This document shows positions 11,970 to 25,180 of a stretch of DNA of 64,000 bases, piece after piece (position 1 is the first letter of the stretch; each line of letters begins with the position of its first letter). The stretch is from Caprimulgus europaeus (lineage: Eukaryota > Chordata > Aves > Caprimulgiformes > Caprimulgidae), in the NCBI GenBank assembly GCA_907165065.1, contig OU015528.1, positions 72,459,474-72,523,473 of the forward strand, written 5' to 3'. A model generated the notes under the pieces. That model was not told the origin of the DNA. It made no database searches and saw only the letters and a program-made list of their open reading frames with translations. Position numbers and translations under genes: made by a program.

Positions 11970-12059
11970 TAAAAGAGAAGCTGTCAGCAGTTTAGGATCG
12001 TAAGGACTTTTCCCTCGGCCATTTTCAAAATGTGAATCTTCCATTCTAAAAATGTTGTC
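11966..12059 (-). CDS. SEMA3A: SEMA3A coding exon 5
   Basis: 94-bp exon, phase 0 start and phase 1 end, encoding DNIFRMEDSHFENGRGK, SPYDPK and LLTASLLV plus the first base (G) of the next Asp codon. HFENGRGKSPYDP is a hallmark stretch of SEMA3A-type semaphorins in blade 2-3 of the propeller. The acceptor is CCCCACAG|GACAAC. The donor region carries three GT dinucleotides at 4-bp spacing; only the middle one (after base 11966, GTAGGT) restores LLV-D-GELY with the next exon. FRMED and LLV match the bird protein as I recall it, against FKLEN and LLI in human. Confidence 0.97.
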
Positions 12060-13351
12060 CTGTGGGGTGGAAAAAAGGAAAGAAAAAAACAATATTGGTC
12101 AATGAAAAAAACCCACTAAAAATAAGTTGAACTGAACAGAGTGCAGTATATATGATTCATACTAGGTTTTGTGGCTTCAGGAAAGTCAATTAAAGTAGGT
12201 GAGGATCTGACAAAAGTCAGTATTGTGCTGAAGGCTAGTTAAGAGCACCAACACACATGCACAGCTTGTGTCTCATCTACAATTTGCAAAGCTTCATTGA
12301 ATTATTTCTGCTTTCACTGAGAATATGTCTGAGTAATAGTAACTGAAGAAGATAGAATTTGAAACTTTTGTCTGAAAAAAACCAAACCCCATTTTTCACT
12401 GACTATACTTTTCTGAAGTATCCTGCAAGTATAGATTAGTGCATAATACAATGCTAAATTCTGCTTTTCCTAACTCGAGTATTTAGTGACTTACTGTTTC
12501 ATGCACCCTCAAATCCAATTTTAACTGCATCAGGAGAGCTTTACTTTTATTTTTCAGTACTATGCAACAAAACCTAAAATATACAGGCTGAGGGCAAAGC
12601 ACATGGGGTTATAAACTAAGATTAAAAAGGGCCTCAGTCAACACTAACTCAAATCAAGGTCAGTAAATCCAAAGCAATGGGCTTTTCAGTACATTTAATT
12701 ACTTTAATTTTAACTAGGGGAAAAAATCTGCCAATCAATTTGAATACTGTGTTTGTCTTACATTTTGCACTGAGAGTAAAACTAGAAGAATAGACGCTTT
12801 TTGCACAGTAGACTTCTACATTGACAGAAAAGTTGTGGAGGCCACATTGAAAACTGAAATTTCCATTTCTTAACTGCACTTTGGTTAATTTGCATTAACA
12901 CCTGATTAAGTTAAGGAGCTCCAAAGCTGAGATGACTCCTTTCCCCATCAGTTTCTCTGGTTACTTAGGCCTTTGCACCCAGTTCTGTTACTTATACCTA
13001 ATAATTTTTTATGAGGTAGTTGCTGAAGAACTTCCTTTAATCAATATTTGCAGCACCAAGCAGCTCAGGCTGTAATAAGAACTACAGCTTGATACAGCCT
13101 CTTTTTTTCTTATTGACTAATTAAAGATCAGTCATCTGTTTTAAGAAAATACACAAAAAATAAATATCAGAATATATGCCTAAAATATGTGTTGATAGTA
13201 GAAAGCAAGAAGATGTTCTAAGAAGATGCTACAATATTTTCCCCTATTTATTTTATAACAGATCAGCTCTTGACCTTGATTCTCAAACACTTACTGCTTC
13301 CACTCAGTATCTAAAGCCCCCCTTTCTTATTCTCATCATCCCTTTCCAAAT

Positions 13352-13412
13352 ACAGAATCATAGAGCTGCTGGCTGGACGGGCTCTCTAGATAGCAATAGG
13401 TCCAGGAGGACT
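13352..13412 (-). mobile_element. CR1 3' tail, degenerate, antisense
   Basis: ACAGAATCATAGAGCTGCTG followed by GGCTGGACGGGCTCTCTAGA and AGGTCCA resembles the reverse complement of the CR1 3' end (AGAATCATAGAAT...TGGAAGGGACCTCTAGAGATC...AGTCCA). Only the terminal ~60 bp is recognisable. Could be a chance resemblance at its inner end. Confidence 0.55.
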
Positions 13413-13539
13413 TGAAAGAAGCCTATTGTCAACACAGGGTACGGTCAGTTTTGGTTTTATCTTGCCAAGTCATGAAAAACTTCAGGAATGGAAATTTTAT
13501 AACCTTTTTGGACAACTTCCATTGCCCTCTTAGTGAACA

Positions 13540-13558
13540 TTTTTTTTTTTTTTTTTTT
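13540..13558. repeat. Poly(T) tract
   Basis: About nineteen consecutive T followed by CC. On the minus (transcribed) strand this is poly(A), possibly a retroposon tail, but no element is recognisable beside it. Confidence 0.8.
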
Positions 13559-16126
13559 CCTAAATTGAACCTTCCAAGGAACAACCTGTGACTTTTTGTC
13601 CTTATTATATCATCTGCAATGATAGCAAAGATGCAAACAGATGGCAAAAGCATCCATCGTCACTACCTTTACAGCAGTTGGTTGTTGTTCCTAAGCGGCC
13701 TGTTCACTTCTCCAGACTAAGTCTCAGGCTAGAAAATCATGAAAAATTAACTAACATATGAACTCCAGAGTCTTACATTGTCCTCTGCCCACAAGTAAAA
13801 GTCTCAAAATTGCACACAATACTTTCACCCTCAAGGGTAATGCTCCACTGCTCAGTGCTGGATACTTGGCAGTCCACAATGCTGTGGAGGATGAAAAAAA
13901 TATCAGCAACTCAAATTTTATTCGGCAATTGCTTTGGTAATGTTTTTTTAATGTGAAGATCATTCAGGCAAATAGTTGATGTCTTTCTCATGAGCAGTGA
14001 ATTCAAGTATTTGGAAGGAGCGCTCTCCCTGGCACACTGCCTTCCCTATCTTGCTTGTCCATACTGAATCCAGGCACGGGCCAGGGCAGTGACCAAACAT
14101 ACTTACAAATGGTATTATTTTAAACCTATTGAGTCCATGTTTTTGTAAGTGGGTCACAGGCTACAGTTTTTATTGCAGGCTTGTTTAATTACATCATGCA
14201 AGCATATATTTCTGTGTATGTATTACATATTTTCAAAGGAACATTAGAGGGACTTCACATTTCACTCCATTTACTGGAGAAAAAGGTGAAGGGAAAATGG
14301 ACTGTTAGCAGAATGGTCTATTTGGAAGGGCTTACTGCACTATAAGATAAAAAGTTTGGACACAACTTTGTGAAGTTTGATCCCAGAATTCAAGCTCAGT
14401 CTCCTAAGGCATGTTCTTATAGATGTAGTCTGCCTGATTATGTTTATACAGTCATCTTGTATCTGTAATATCTTGCACAGTATTAAATTTCTTTCTTTCC
14501 CTTTGTCTTTCTTTCTATTTCTCAATAGTCTAGACACATTCTTTGCTTCTGTCCAATTTTCTGACTTGCTCCTAAACAGAAATGAATAAATAATGAAAAA
14601 GAAAACTGTTTTTGAAATTCTGCTGTAGGGTCCATATCTAGATCTTGCACAATAAATAAAAGTGGTAAATTGAGGAGAGTGCTAGACCTAAACTACAATA
14701 ATAGAAAATGGCACTAATGCTACAAGCCATTATTGAAAAATGTTATTATCAATCTACATTTTCTTGGGATTTCTTCTTAGTAGATGATAATTGCTCAACC
14801 TGCACACCAATGGATATTTGATAAGGCTATAAAGTCAGTGGCATGACAGTTAAAGCAGAATATATTCCCAAGATAATCCCATGTGTCACTATAAAATAAA
14901 TAGGAAACAGATGTGGAAAGTGATTTGGTGTAGGAAGGATCTGATTTTTTACTGTATTCTTCTGGTTTATGTCACTGTAACTCTACTGACATTGGTGTGT
15001 AGCAAGCAAGAAAAAGTAGAGAACTGGGTCAGCATAAGTCAGAGATGATCTACCCTTCTCTGTGTTTGTGGAATAAAACATTTGAAATAAAAGGTATGAC
15101 AGGGAAATCCCACAGTGTTTTCGAATTTCAGTTAAAATGCAATGTAGAGACATGTACTATGAGTGTCCAAATGTATGGGCAAGTAATAATGACAATAAAT
15201 ACATCACTGTTAAGTGCCAAATAAATGCATCATGGTTATTGAGGCCCCAAGGAGTTTTTACAAACATGCTATAGGAAGTCTAACCTGTCACAAACAGGGC
15301 AATTTGCCCAAATAGCTTTTTGGGTGCTGAAGTCAAACTACCTCTATCTACAAACCAACAATAAATACAGGCAAAGGAATAAACTCTTTCCTAGGTACTT
15401 CCCTGCTCCCACTTTAAAAGCCTAGAAAGCAATATGACTAATGATAGGTATTTGATTGTACTAGTCACTGGTCTGTGGCATTTATACCCAAATTCTGCCC
15501 TGAGGTGCTATAATAGCAAGAGATGAGAAGTCAATGTCAATATTTAAGGGTAAAATAAGAAGTAGCTTCTGTGTCAAACTGGAAACTCAGGCTATGCTCC
15601 TGGTGTTGTAAGTCCTTTCCACCTAAATTACATCTAAAAACCTGTGTGGAGGCAGCAGAAAAAGTGAAGGCAGCTCCCGGGTAATGACTAAGAGCCAAAA
15701 TCAGTCTGCCTGGAGCTAGCAAAGACCAAGGCTCTGCTTGGAGGCTTAGGGGGCCTTTGAATTGTATGAATGTGGTCTTCTCTTGCAGAGTACATCCAAG
15801 AGCTTTTAGCTGGAAAAAATGCACATTATTTGTTCTCAGAAAAAATTCTGATCAGTTGATAATTTTGCTGCTTCTTGAATTTTACAGTTAATTGAATGCA
15901 AAGAATGATACTGCAATGAGTCAGCAAATAGCTTAGCTGTAAACAGCAAGAAAAACTGTGTATTCACCAAATGCTCACTGTTTCAAAGTTTTGTGAGGGC
16001 TATTATATCATCAAAGACAGGAATTCTTAGCAAAGCAAGCTTGCCAGGCTGGGGGAAATTATCTAGAAATGCAAAAAGGAAAAAAAAAATATATATATAT
16101 TCAAATAAAAGACTTTCTGTACCTCA

Positions 16127-16220
16127 ATTAGTGGAAGGTGTCCCTGCTCATGGCAGGGGGGTTGGAACTAGATGATCTTTAAGGTCCCTTCCAACCCTAC
16201 CTGTTCTATGATTCTATGAT
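16127..16220 (+). mobile_element. CR1 LINE 3' end, severely 5'-truncated
   Basis: Only the last ~93 bp of a CR1: TAGTGGAAGGTGTCCCTGCT onward through the GATGATCTTTAAGG segment to TTCTATGATTCTATGAT. A 69-bp stretch (from TAGTGGAAGG to TTCCAACCC) is identical to the end of the 7580-8298 element, so both belong to the same subfamily. Just upstream is an A-rich then TA-rich stretch (16081-16100). It lies opposite to SEMA3A. Confidence 0.95.
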
Positions 16221-16555
16221 AAATTCTTCACGTGGTGGGAGATTATGCTTCTGGCTCCTTAAAACACATGTTTTCCTGTAGCACATAGTGTGATAGATGG
16301 CAACACTCATCCAGAAAGAAGTACAGATCAGTCATGGAAAGGAACATAGAAGTTAGTGTGATTCCCATTTTTTAGTCCGACGATCTGCCATTTCAAGGCT
16401 TGAGAGATTCACTTTGAAACAGTTGAAATGTGGCTGAAATAATGCCTCATATCATTATACTGAGTCGTGACAAGACATTGCTATTTGACAAGACTGATTT
16501 CACGTCTTGCTGTTGGATGGCTTCAGTCAGTGTACCAATACAAAATAATGTTATA

Positions 16556-16556
16556 A

Positions 16557-16596
<40 letters not shown>
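16556..16596. repeat. TA dinucleotide microsatellite
   Basis: About nineteen uninterrupted TA units, followed after 20 bp by a second shorter TA run at 16617-16637 with one interruption near its end. Self-complementary and likely length-polymorphic. It explains the IYIYIY translation in this stretch, which is not a protein. Confidence 0.95.
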
Positions 16597-16598
<2 letters not shown>

Positions 16599-17899
16599 AA
16601 CTACATAGGCACGTGTACATATATATATATATATATGTATATTTACCTAATATAACTTTTTAAACCATGTTTTGTATCTCTGTCAGCAGCTAGCTCAACA
16701 AAACAAGGACAAGAAATATGAAAACATAGAGTTGTTGGTTTTGGTTAAAAAAAACCCAAAAAACAACTTTCCTATTTTAGTATTTCTGTCTAATGTGTGG
16801 TTAGCAGGGAAGAGCTACCCTACTCAAATGGACAGCAGTGACTGCTGAGTTTCAGAGTGATTTTTTTCCTGAAACTTTTCTGGCAACTTACACAGAAGCT
16901 GTCCCAGAATTGCAGAGCCTAACACAGCAAAACTACTGCCGGTCAACAACGAATCAATGTGGTGGGTGTAAGCAATTGATCTGAAGAGGCTGTGTTGATG
17001 GAGTGTCTACAGCTCTAAGAAGGTGTTTCTGGTTTAAATTATAAAACACAGAAGACACAGAGAGGTTTAATAGCAGTGATGCTCCCCAACAATCCTATTG
17101 CAATTGACGGAACTCATATCCTTATTCTTATAACCCTCCAACCATAAATACAAAAGAGCACATCTAGAGGCTATCTTCCAGGGGTTAGCTGATCTCCACA
17201 ACAAGCTGCCAGACAATAGCATGGGATGGTCCAGAAACATTCAAGATGCCAAGAGCCTTACAAACTAAGATATCCTTTCGTTAATAAAAAAGGTAGAGTT
17301 GGCCACGAGCTTTATTGATGCTAAAATTTCCCTTGCTCTCCTCATGAAGCATTTTACAAGACAAATAGACCATGGGGCAAGGTGGGGAACCAAAGAACAC
17401 CCCAGAAAAAATAATCCCAAAAGATGGCCGGAATGGAGTACCTGGAGTATGACATTGCACTGGGAAGGAGCATCCTTGGAGGACTTCAAGGCTGATGGTA
17501 ATGTCTCTTAACTGAGTCAGAAGTTGCTGGCATTGAAATATTGTGTTCCTTGTATTATTATTCAGGGTTTGCAATAACAAAAGGAAAGCCCCACTTCACA
17601 TTCAGAGAAAAACTTTCAGGCATGTCCAGGTTTGGATTTATCCCCTCTATAATGAGGCATTAACTGGGGTGGCTAAATTTGCTGTCTTAGTCACAGTTAG
17701 CAGAAAGCAACAGGTTCCTCTGAATGATGAGTCAGACCAACTCAGACCTGCAGCTCCCAAGGGCAAGATGTCTCTTCTTTGACCGTAGAGGAAGCTTCAT
17801 ATGAATTTAGGTCTGAGCTAAGGTGTTCCTGAAATGAACACTGCTGAGGCAGCTGATTGGAGACACCTGACTTTGAAATCTGATGCTGATGGTTTCACT

Positions 17900-17933
17900 G
17901 GGTTTTTTTTGTTTTGGTTTGGTTTTTTTCTTC
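17900..17933. repeat. TTTGG-rich low-complexity tract
   Basis: Run of T and G of the form GGGTTTTTTTTGTTTTGGTT followed by TGGTTTTTTTC. Similar tracts occur at 9248-9292, 19836-19890, 28186-28228 and 53758-53843, and in reverse complement at 6268-6300, 20093-20110, 21586-21613, 43261-43297 and 54453-54487. Confidence 0.75.
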
Positions 17934-20900
17934 CCCTCCAATATAGTAATTTCAGTGAATTTTTTACTTTCCTCTTGCCTAATACAGCTTTCTGTGCACA
18001 CATTTTATGACTATATCAAGGACATTTCACAGAGTTTTTTAAGTATATATTTAAGTATATATATATTAAGTATATTCTGAGAAATGATTTATTTATGAAT
18101 TGTGTTACTTTTCAAGAATAATTTTAAGTGGAACAACTGTGCAGGATATGGCTATGTTGTTATTGCTATTATATTTCCTATTTCACACTTAATCTATTGA
18201 GTCATGAAAACTGTTAAATATGAGGACTTTGGTTTCAGGTTTGGGAATCATGCTATTATGGAACTTTTAATAAGAAACTTTTATTAAAGTCATCCCCATG
18301 GAACGCTTTAATTTTTAAAAAGTGCAAGTGCAAATAAATATAATGTGAGAAATTATGCAAAAAATACAAATATTAAAACAAATGTAAATGTTGAGGTAAG
18401 TGGTAACCATTGGGGAAATAGGTGAAAAGTGATTGAACCAATACCGCAACTGTTTTAAATCATTAATTATTAAAAAAAAAGAAAAAAAGAGAAAAAAAGA
18501 AAAAAAAGACAAAATAAAAAGTAATACATAGAACAAGCTTCTGACTTTTAGCGTTCAGGTTCCATATGCTATAGTGTTTTTACCTGCACACATCTGGGAG
18601 ACACTGGGCTCTGGAACACCTTTATTATGTTTTCGTTTTCTACCTTGAGGCTTAGCAGAATTGAATTATTGGAAACCAGTTTTTAAACCCTGTGGGAAAT
18701 CACTCTAAGTGGCAGATCTTTAGTAAAATGCTGTTCTCAAGGAAAGGTCTTCAGCTTCTGTAGGACCTGAAACTGAAATTCTCTTGGGCTGCTTGCTGTG
18801 CTAAAGGGGATGGAGAAGGAACTTTATTGAAAAGTGTTGACCTGCAAAACTGATCATGAGCACCTAAAGAAGATCTGCCCACCTCTCTGTGCCTGGCCAG
18901 CTTCTTGATCACTGCAAGACCTCTCAAACAGTCTGCATTAATCTGTGTCCTCTTTTTCAGACCCAGGAAATACTCTTTTCACCAAGTCACTCTATTCGTA
19001 GATATTCACTGAAATTTTGGTACCTGAAAATTTTATTTTTAATGTTGAGATAAAAGAGCTGTTGAGATAACATCCAGCTCCAGGCTTCATTCTGTAGATT
19101 AAAGAAAACAGAACAGAAACAGAGTTTTTGATTTCTGTTTCTTCTTTTATCGTAATGTGTCACTCCCACTGAAAAATTTTCATGGCTTACAATGTTCAGA
19201 AGATGCCTCAAGATGCAGTAGACAACTCTGTTTACTGTAAGTTTTGAAAACTTGTCTCCCTAAACTAAGATATATTTGGACAACTTAATCTTTTCAATAG
19301 TTCTCTTTCAGTCAAATATCAAAAGTCCTATATTTTTCTGCTTTATCCTGAAATGAAATGAATTAATATTTATTTAGTTACCATATACCTTCACAAAATG
19401 GGAAATGTTTCATATCTATCTATCTACTTACCTATCCATCTACACATAATTATAATTCAATGAATTTAATGAAAAGGAAAACATAGCCAAATAGGTTGTT
19501 CAGGAACAGCTGGTTCAATTTATTCATTATTCCTACTTTATGATCTGTAAGTGCTCCTGCTTCTGATTGAAAGAGAAACAAAGTGTCAATGTCAAATAAT
19601 GAAGACTTGTTCACACCTGAACATACTAGTTTGCATACTAATATCGGTATATATATGAAAAATAGCCTCTTTCAAATAACTGTGCAACATATGTAAATAA
19701 AAGGAGGGCAGGCACAGTCAAACAGAGCAGCTGTTCAAAAAAGTACATGTCTGTGAGCTTGGTTTTGCAATATTTCACAAACTAAAGACATCAGACTTAT
19801 CTGTCTTTCATGTAACAATTTTTTTCAGGGGGCTGTGTTGGTTTTTTTGTTTGGTTGGTTGGGTTTTTTTGCGTGTGTGTGTGGTTTTTTTTAAAGATGT
19901 TATGTACCTATTTGCACCGATTTTAAGTACTGTCTAAATTTATATTTTGTATAAAATATTGTTCTGATTCTGAGTAACACAAATAAATCAGCAGACATGA
20001 AAAATATCAAGGAATTTCATTATAGTGACATTATACCACTTATCCCTTTAGAAAAATCTGAAAAATATAGAGTGATTAGAAGGAAAAAAAGAAATAAACC
20101 AAACCAAACACACAGTAAACGTGAATGACATGTTAACTTTGACTGATTACTAAAGACACCAAAAATGTCATCCCAATGGCATACCAGACACTAGATACCA
20201 TCAAGGATATTGAACAATTCTCAGAGGACACAGAATTAGAATGCCTTTGTATTGCAACTTTCTGGGTTGTCAAGCATAATACATCACCTAAGATCACCGT
20301 CTGACTCATATGGGATGACCTCTGGAAATATAACCACCATACAATGACTGTCTGTTCTAGTCAAGTTATTAAGTGGTCTGCATATGTAAGCAATAAGACA
20401 TACAAACCTAAAACCAGTACACGTAACTGAACTACATAACCTAAAAGGCTCAATTCTTTAAGTGTTCTTACTCTTATACCCCAACATATTTTCCATTAAA
20501 AACATTTGGAATAGATTCTAATTGCTTTAGCAGATTCTACTGTTATGTTAAATAAATTATTGGGCCATACTCTATTACACAATTGTAGTAGTTTTCTATG
20601 GTTATTTTTAGCATTCAAGACCACTGCTTTCCCCCTTTGTCTTCTAGATTTCCTGTATGTTATTAGACTGTGGTGAGGTCAGGCATCAGAGGAAATAACA
20701 GCAGTGCTAACTCTTAGACCCAATGTTTTATGAATTACTGAGCATCAGTGATGTAATGGCAATAAATCTAACCCAGTCTCAGCCTTGTGTCCTGTTGTAA
20801 ATAAATGAAGTTAGCAAAGGTGTTATTTTATTCAAGAGCCTTCCTGATGAGAACGAAAATGCTTCCCCCGGGGGATTGTTTGTAAAATTGCTTCTATAAT

Positions 20901-21480
20901 TAGGGTGCTGCTTAACAGGAGAAAGGTTCTCCAGTTTTCCTGGGGAACTTTCATGTCTGAGTCAAGGGTATCTTATTTACAACACAAAAACGACTGCAAA
21001 TTGGGGAAGCAACATACAGAAAGGACTTAGTCAAGTGGAGTTAACATATAAGCATATGGCCAAGATTTTCTAATTTCCCAAGTGATTTTGCATGCTTCTG
21101 TGTTGGGCACCCAATTTAAGACTTGTTCAAGGGCTCTGATTTTTTCCAAATACCGTCTTAGGCAATTTAAAATTCTGATACTTGAACTGCTAATCACTTT
21201 TGAAAATGAAGGCAAATGTTTGCCTTGCTTTTTAGCCTATTTGCTTTTTAATTCCTAGCATGGAAAAATCTCTAATATGAACACACATCCTAACTAAAGT
21301 TTTCCAAAATATGACTCTAAATGAGTGACAACATAAGGAGCAAGCCTAGAAAAATATTATGAAGTCTTTTTCCCTAAAGTAAGATCTGCTGAGTATGCTT
21401 ACAGAGAATTTATGCAAGTAACAAAAAAGGGACAGGGAATTACAACTACAGCAACTACTGTAATAACTATTAAGCTTTGC

Positions 21481-21503
21481 TTTTTTTTTTTTTTTTTTTT
21501 TTT
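21481..21503. repeat. Poly(T) tract, 23 bp
   Basis: Twenty-three consecutive T followed by CC. Poly(A) on the transcribed SEMA3A strand. No adjacent element recognised. Confidence 0.9.
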
Positions 21504-24500
21504 CCTAAGTTATCTGTAACATTTCACTCAGAGAAGCCTGTAAAATGTCAGGTCTAGCCCAATGTTTGATATGTATTCAGATTTAAAAAAACCAAACAAA
21601 CAAAAAACCATAAACAAGGTCTGGAATACAGAAGCTGAAATTCTGACCCTTTAGGCAATTTTTCTTTTCCTGAGGCAAAGCTTAATTTGAAATCTCTGCA
21701 AGAAGCACTTCTCATTCTTCTTTGTTCCCTCCACTTGCTTTCAGTGTGACACTATCCAGCCCTTCTGCAGCCTCCTTTTATTTTTCTTCATTAGGAAAAA
21801 ATAATATCCTCAACATGTTAATAACTGGTATTGCATTAGAGAATAATGCATTTGAAAATTTAACTTTTATTGCGCACATGGAGACATAACTAACAGTAGA
21901 CATAATCATAACCTCTCTCTGTGACAAGTTGCAATTATTCCTCATGGCACTGTGCTTAAGAGCAATGCCTTTCACATACAGGTTGGGTTTTTTATTTAAA
22001 AAGTCAAGAATGTTTGATATTCTTTTCCCAGTGCAACAAAAACTTTGCTGACACAGAAACAGATGGATTTAAGTGTCTTCAATTCAGGATGACTGAAAGA
22101 GAGACATTAAAATTCAGTTCTTTATTCACTATCTTGCCTGCTCTTTTAGCATCCAGGACTACCCAGAAGGGAAAAGAGTCAGCAAAGCTGGTGAAAATAT
22201 GTAATACATTCAGCTCATATGTTAGTATAAGTACACTCATAAATAATGCCCAGTACAAGTGGGGCTAATCAGCATCTAACCAGATAACTCAATTACTGAT
22301 ATTAGTATTTTCAAAGAAGAAATGCTGCCTTTCATTTAACAGAACTTTGGCTGAAAATCCTGGCTGTTTCACCCAGTAAGATCATAGTACATTTTAATGT
22401 AGTGTACTGTAGTATAGTATTGTACAGTATAATATAGAACAATTTTGTTGACTAAAGCAAACTGACAAACACACCAACCTCTGACAGGAAAGAAGTAGTT
22501 CTCTTTAAAGTTCTGTTGATTTCTGGGATAATTTTCTGTAGTCAACTTTAATCAAATCCAAATGAGTATGTTATTCAGCTTTTTTTGAGAAAGAAAGATG
22601 ACATTCAGATTACTTCACATTTCATCACCCACCACCAATCACAGCCACAGTGTGGAGTGGTTATGGCTATAAATTGAGTTAGGCAGGATCTGTCTTTGTG
22701 CTCAGGGAAGGGTTAAGGACTGTAACAATAAACCCTACGGACTGCATCTAAAGGTGATGCCATCCCAAAATCCCAAAAGTGGTGTGATCCCCAAGACCTT
22801 TGTGCATATCTTCTCAGGCCCTGCTCTCAGAGCTTCAACCTGGAGCCCACTGAAGTCAAAGAAAGATTCCCCTCAAGTTCAGTGAACGCCAGAGGATTCT
22901 CATATCCCTTGCCATGTTTACATGTTAACTCTAGGTCACAGCAAATCCTTCCAAATGACTATGAATTAAACCAGTTGTTCTCCATCATCATCAATTTAAA
23001 ACATTTGAACTGATGAATATAACTGACTTCTAAACTTGCATCCATACCATCACCCTTCTGCTTTTTGTCATCATTAAAGTAATGGCAATAAGCACTGAAA
23101 AGGAAAATCATGTGTGTTCTTAATCCATACTGATTACTTGTTTTAGAATATCTGACTGAAATGCAAGCTTCATTTGCATATATGCAGATAAATGTTAAAT
23201 GTTTAACCACCTTTAGCTGTTGATGTTTGAAATGTATAATTACAAACACATACATGCACAAACAAAAATAATAAGCCCTGAAATATTAATCATTTCACCT
23301 GCTGTGCCAAATCACCCTTTAAATTTGTTATTCATAAACAAAAGCACCTTTAGACAATAAGCTGAGTTCTCTCCTCAGCGACACTTATGCAACCCCAGTG
23401 AAAGCCAATACAACTAAAGGAAAAAGTCAAGTTTTGGAGACTATCAAGCAAGATGAATTTCAGAAAGATCCATGTGTTTTCTGCATGTCCACAATATACA
23501 TGCACTTTTAAAGTCATTGGGTTGCTTCTAAACCATCTTGTCTTAGTTTTACAACTGGAATGTTTCCTTACTGTAAGTTACCTCTGGATATAGAAAATTT
23601 TATCTTAATTGGCAGGGAAAAACCACATGCCTTTGTATTTATTTATTAAAATCTTCTCAGACCATCTGTAAGATAATGCTGCTCAGTTTTCTATCACCTT
23701 AGATGTAAACATTTCAACAGGAGAAGGTGTTTGTGCTGTTTGAGGCACCTTCTGAACTCTGCTGAGCTTATCTTTTCTTTATAGACAAAACTTTGTTTAC
23801 CTAAGATTTGAACACTGATTACAGGCCCGTGAGAAATAGGAGCCAGTTTTTGAAACATTGTCAGCTATAATTGGTTCCTGCTGAAAAGTAAGTCCCTAGG
23901 AAAAGGAAAAACTCAGAGTTATGGCCTTGTAGGAAAAGTGACCAAACACCTGCAATCATGCTGGAGTTTCCTTGTAATAAAATCTCACGAGGGTTAGCAA
24001 GGTCCGCTAGCCTCATACTGCACATTTTGAGATGCATAAAAAAATTGTGGGAGTTAAATGTACCTTTATCATTTTCCTTTGTACACAGGCATTAAAATTA
24101 ACACTTAAAAATGGAATCTGAAATACAATATCTCAGCTGTCTTCCTGTTTCAGGAGGTGTCAGTGGTAGCAGAGAAGTCAAATTGCAGGATTGGCATTTC
24201 ATTCTTATATCAGTGACTAAGCATCTGCTCCAAAGCCCATTCAAACTCTGGCACCCTCCTCTCATCTTTCATTGGCCTCTAAACTAAGGCCTCAAAAGAT
24301 GAGAAGCAGCATCACTTTTTGTATAGATTAAAGAAACTGGAATTTTAAAACTACATTTCTGCCTCAAAATGTTTTATTTGTCAATGTTAGAGGTAAAATC
24401 CCATGTTACTGACTGAAGGCAGCTAGAATAAACTAGAACAATTTGTATATTTACTTCAAGGGCTTTCTGGAACTTTGTGTAAAGCTGTATTCACTGTTTC

Positions 24501-25069
24501 CTTCTGTACCTTTCCACATGAAGCAATTCTGCAAACACTAGTACAGTATATCGTTTTATAGATCAAGAACAAGATTTTAAAGTAATAATAGCTTTTTAAA
24601 AAAAATTATTTTTATGAATGCCTATTAAGAGTCAAAAAAGCAAATGAAATTGGTTAAAAGTTTCAAAGAAAGAAGTAAAGAGCAAAACCAACAACATGCC
24701 TCTATAAATGCATAGCACTCCTGCATTTTCAGCACTGCATGAAGTTACAGTTCTCTAACTTAGAAAGCACATAGCACACTGGAAGAGATATGAAGAAAAT
24801 AAGATTGTTGTCAGCTTGCTCTAAAATGAGAAACTGCCGAAGGTCGAAGGTTTAAAACAAAACAAAAATGTGTTCCTCACATGTGACAATTTGTAGAGCA
24901 TGGGATGTCATGGATACTTAAAAGACATATGAGCTTAAGAAATGCCAGTACTAATTCATCAAAATGAAGTAACTGAAAAGCATTAAATACAGAGATTCCA
25001 CTCCTGGTTCAGGAAATCCCTGAACAACGAGTGCTGGAGCCTGGGAGACTGTATCACTAAGCACTGCTG

Positions 25070-25180
25070 CACACTCGCCTTCTTATTCTCCTCCACTGGC
25101 ACCCATTGTGGGCCCTTGTGAGAACCGAGATACTGGGCTAAATGAGCCTTTGGTCTGAACAGATTTGACTGTTCTTATGA
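25070..25180 (+). mobile_element. Ancient CR1/L3-type LINE 3' end
   Basis: The stretch GATACTGGGCTAAATGAGCC, then TTTGGTCTGAACAG and finally GACTGTTCTTATG is the decayed form of an amniote CR1-family 3' end that I recall as GATACTGGGCTAGATGGACC...TTGGTCTGACCCAGTATGGC...GTTCTTATG. Upstream, CACTGGCACCCATTGTGGGC fits the preceding part of the same family. It is far more diverged than the avian CR1 copies at 7.6 and 16.1 kb, so it is an older insertion. The 5' end is uncertain. Confidence 0.75.

Noticed and set aside
11886-12092. 68-codon open frame containing the whole of coding exon 5
   Set aside because: Its start and end are intron read-through; only 11966-12059 is exon, as set by the splice sites and the protein family.
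16430-16663. 77-codon frame with IYIYIY repeats
   Set aside because: Runs through the TA microsatellites.
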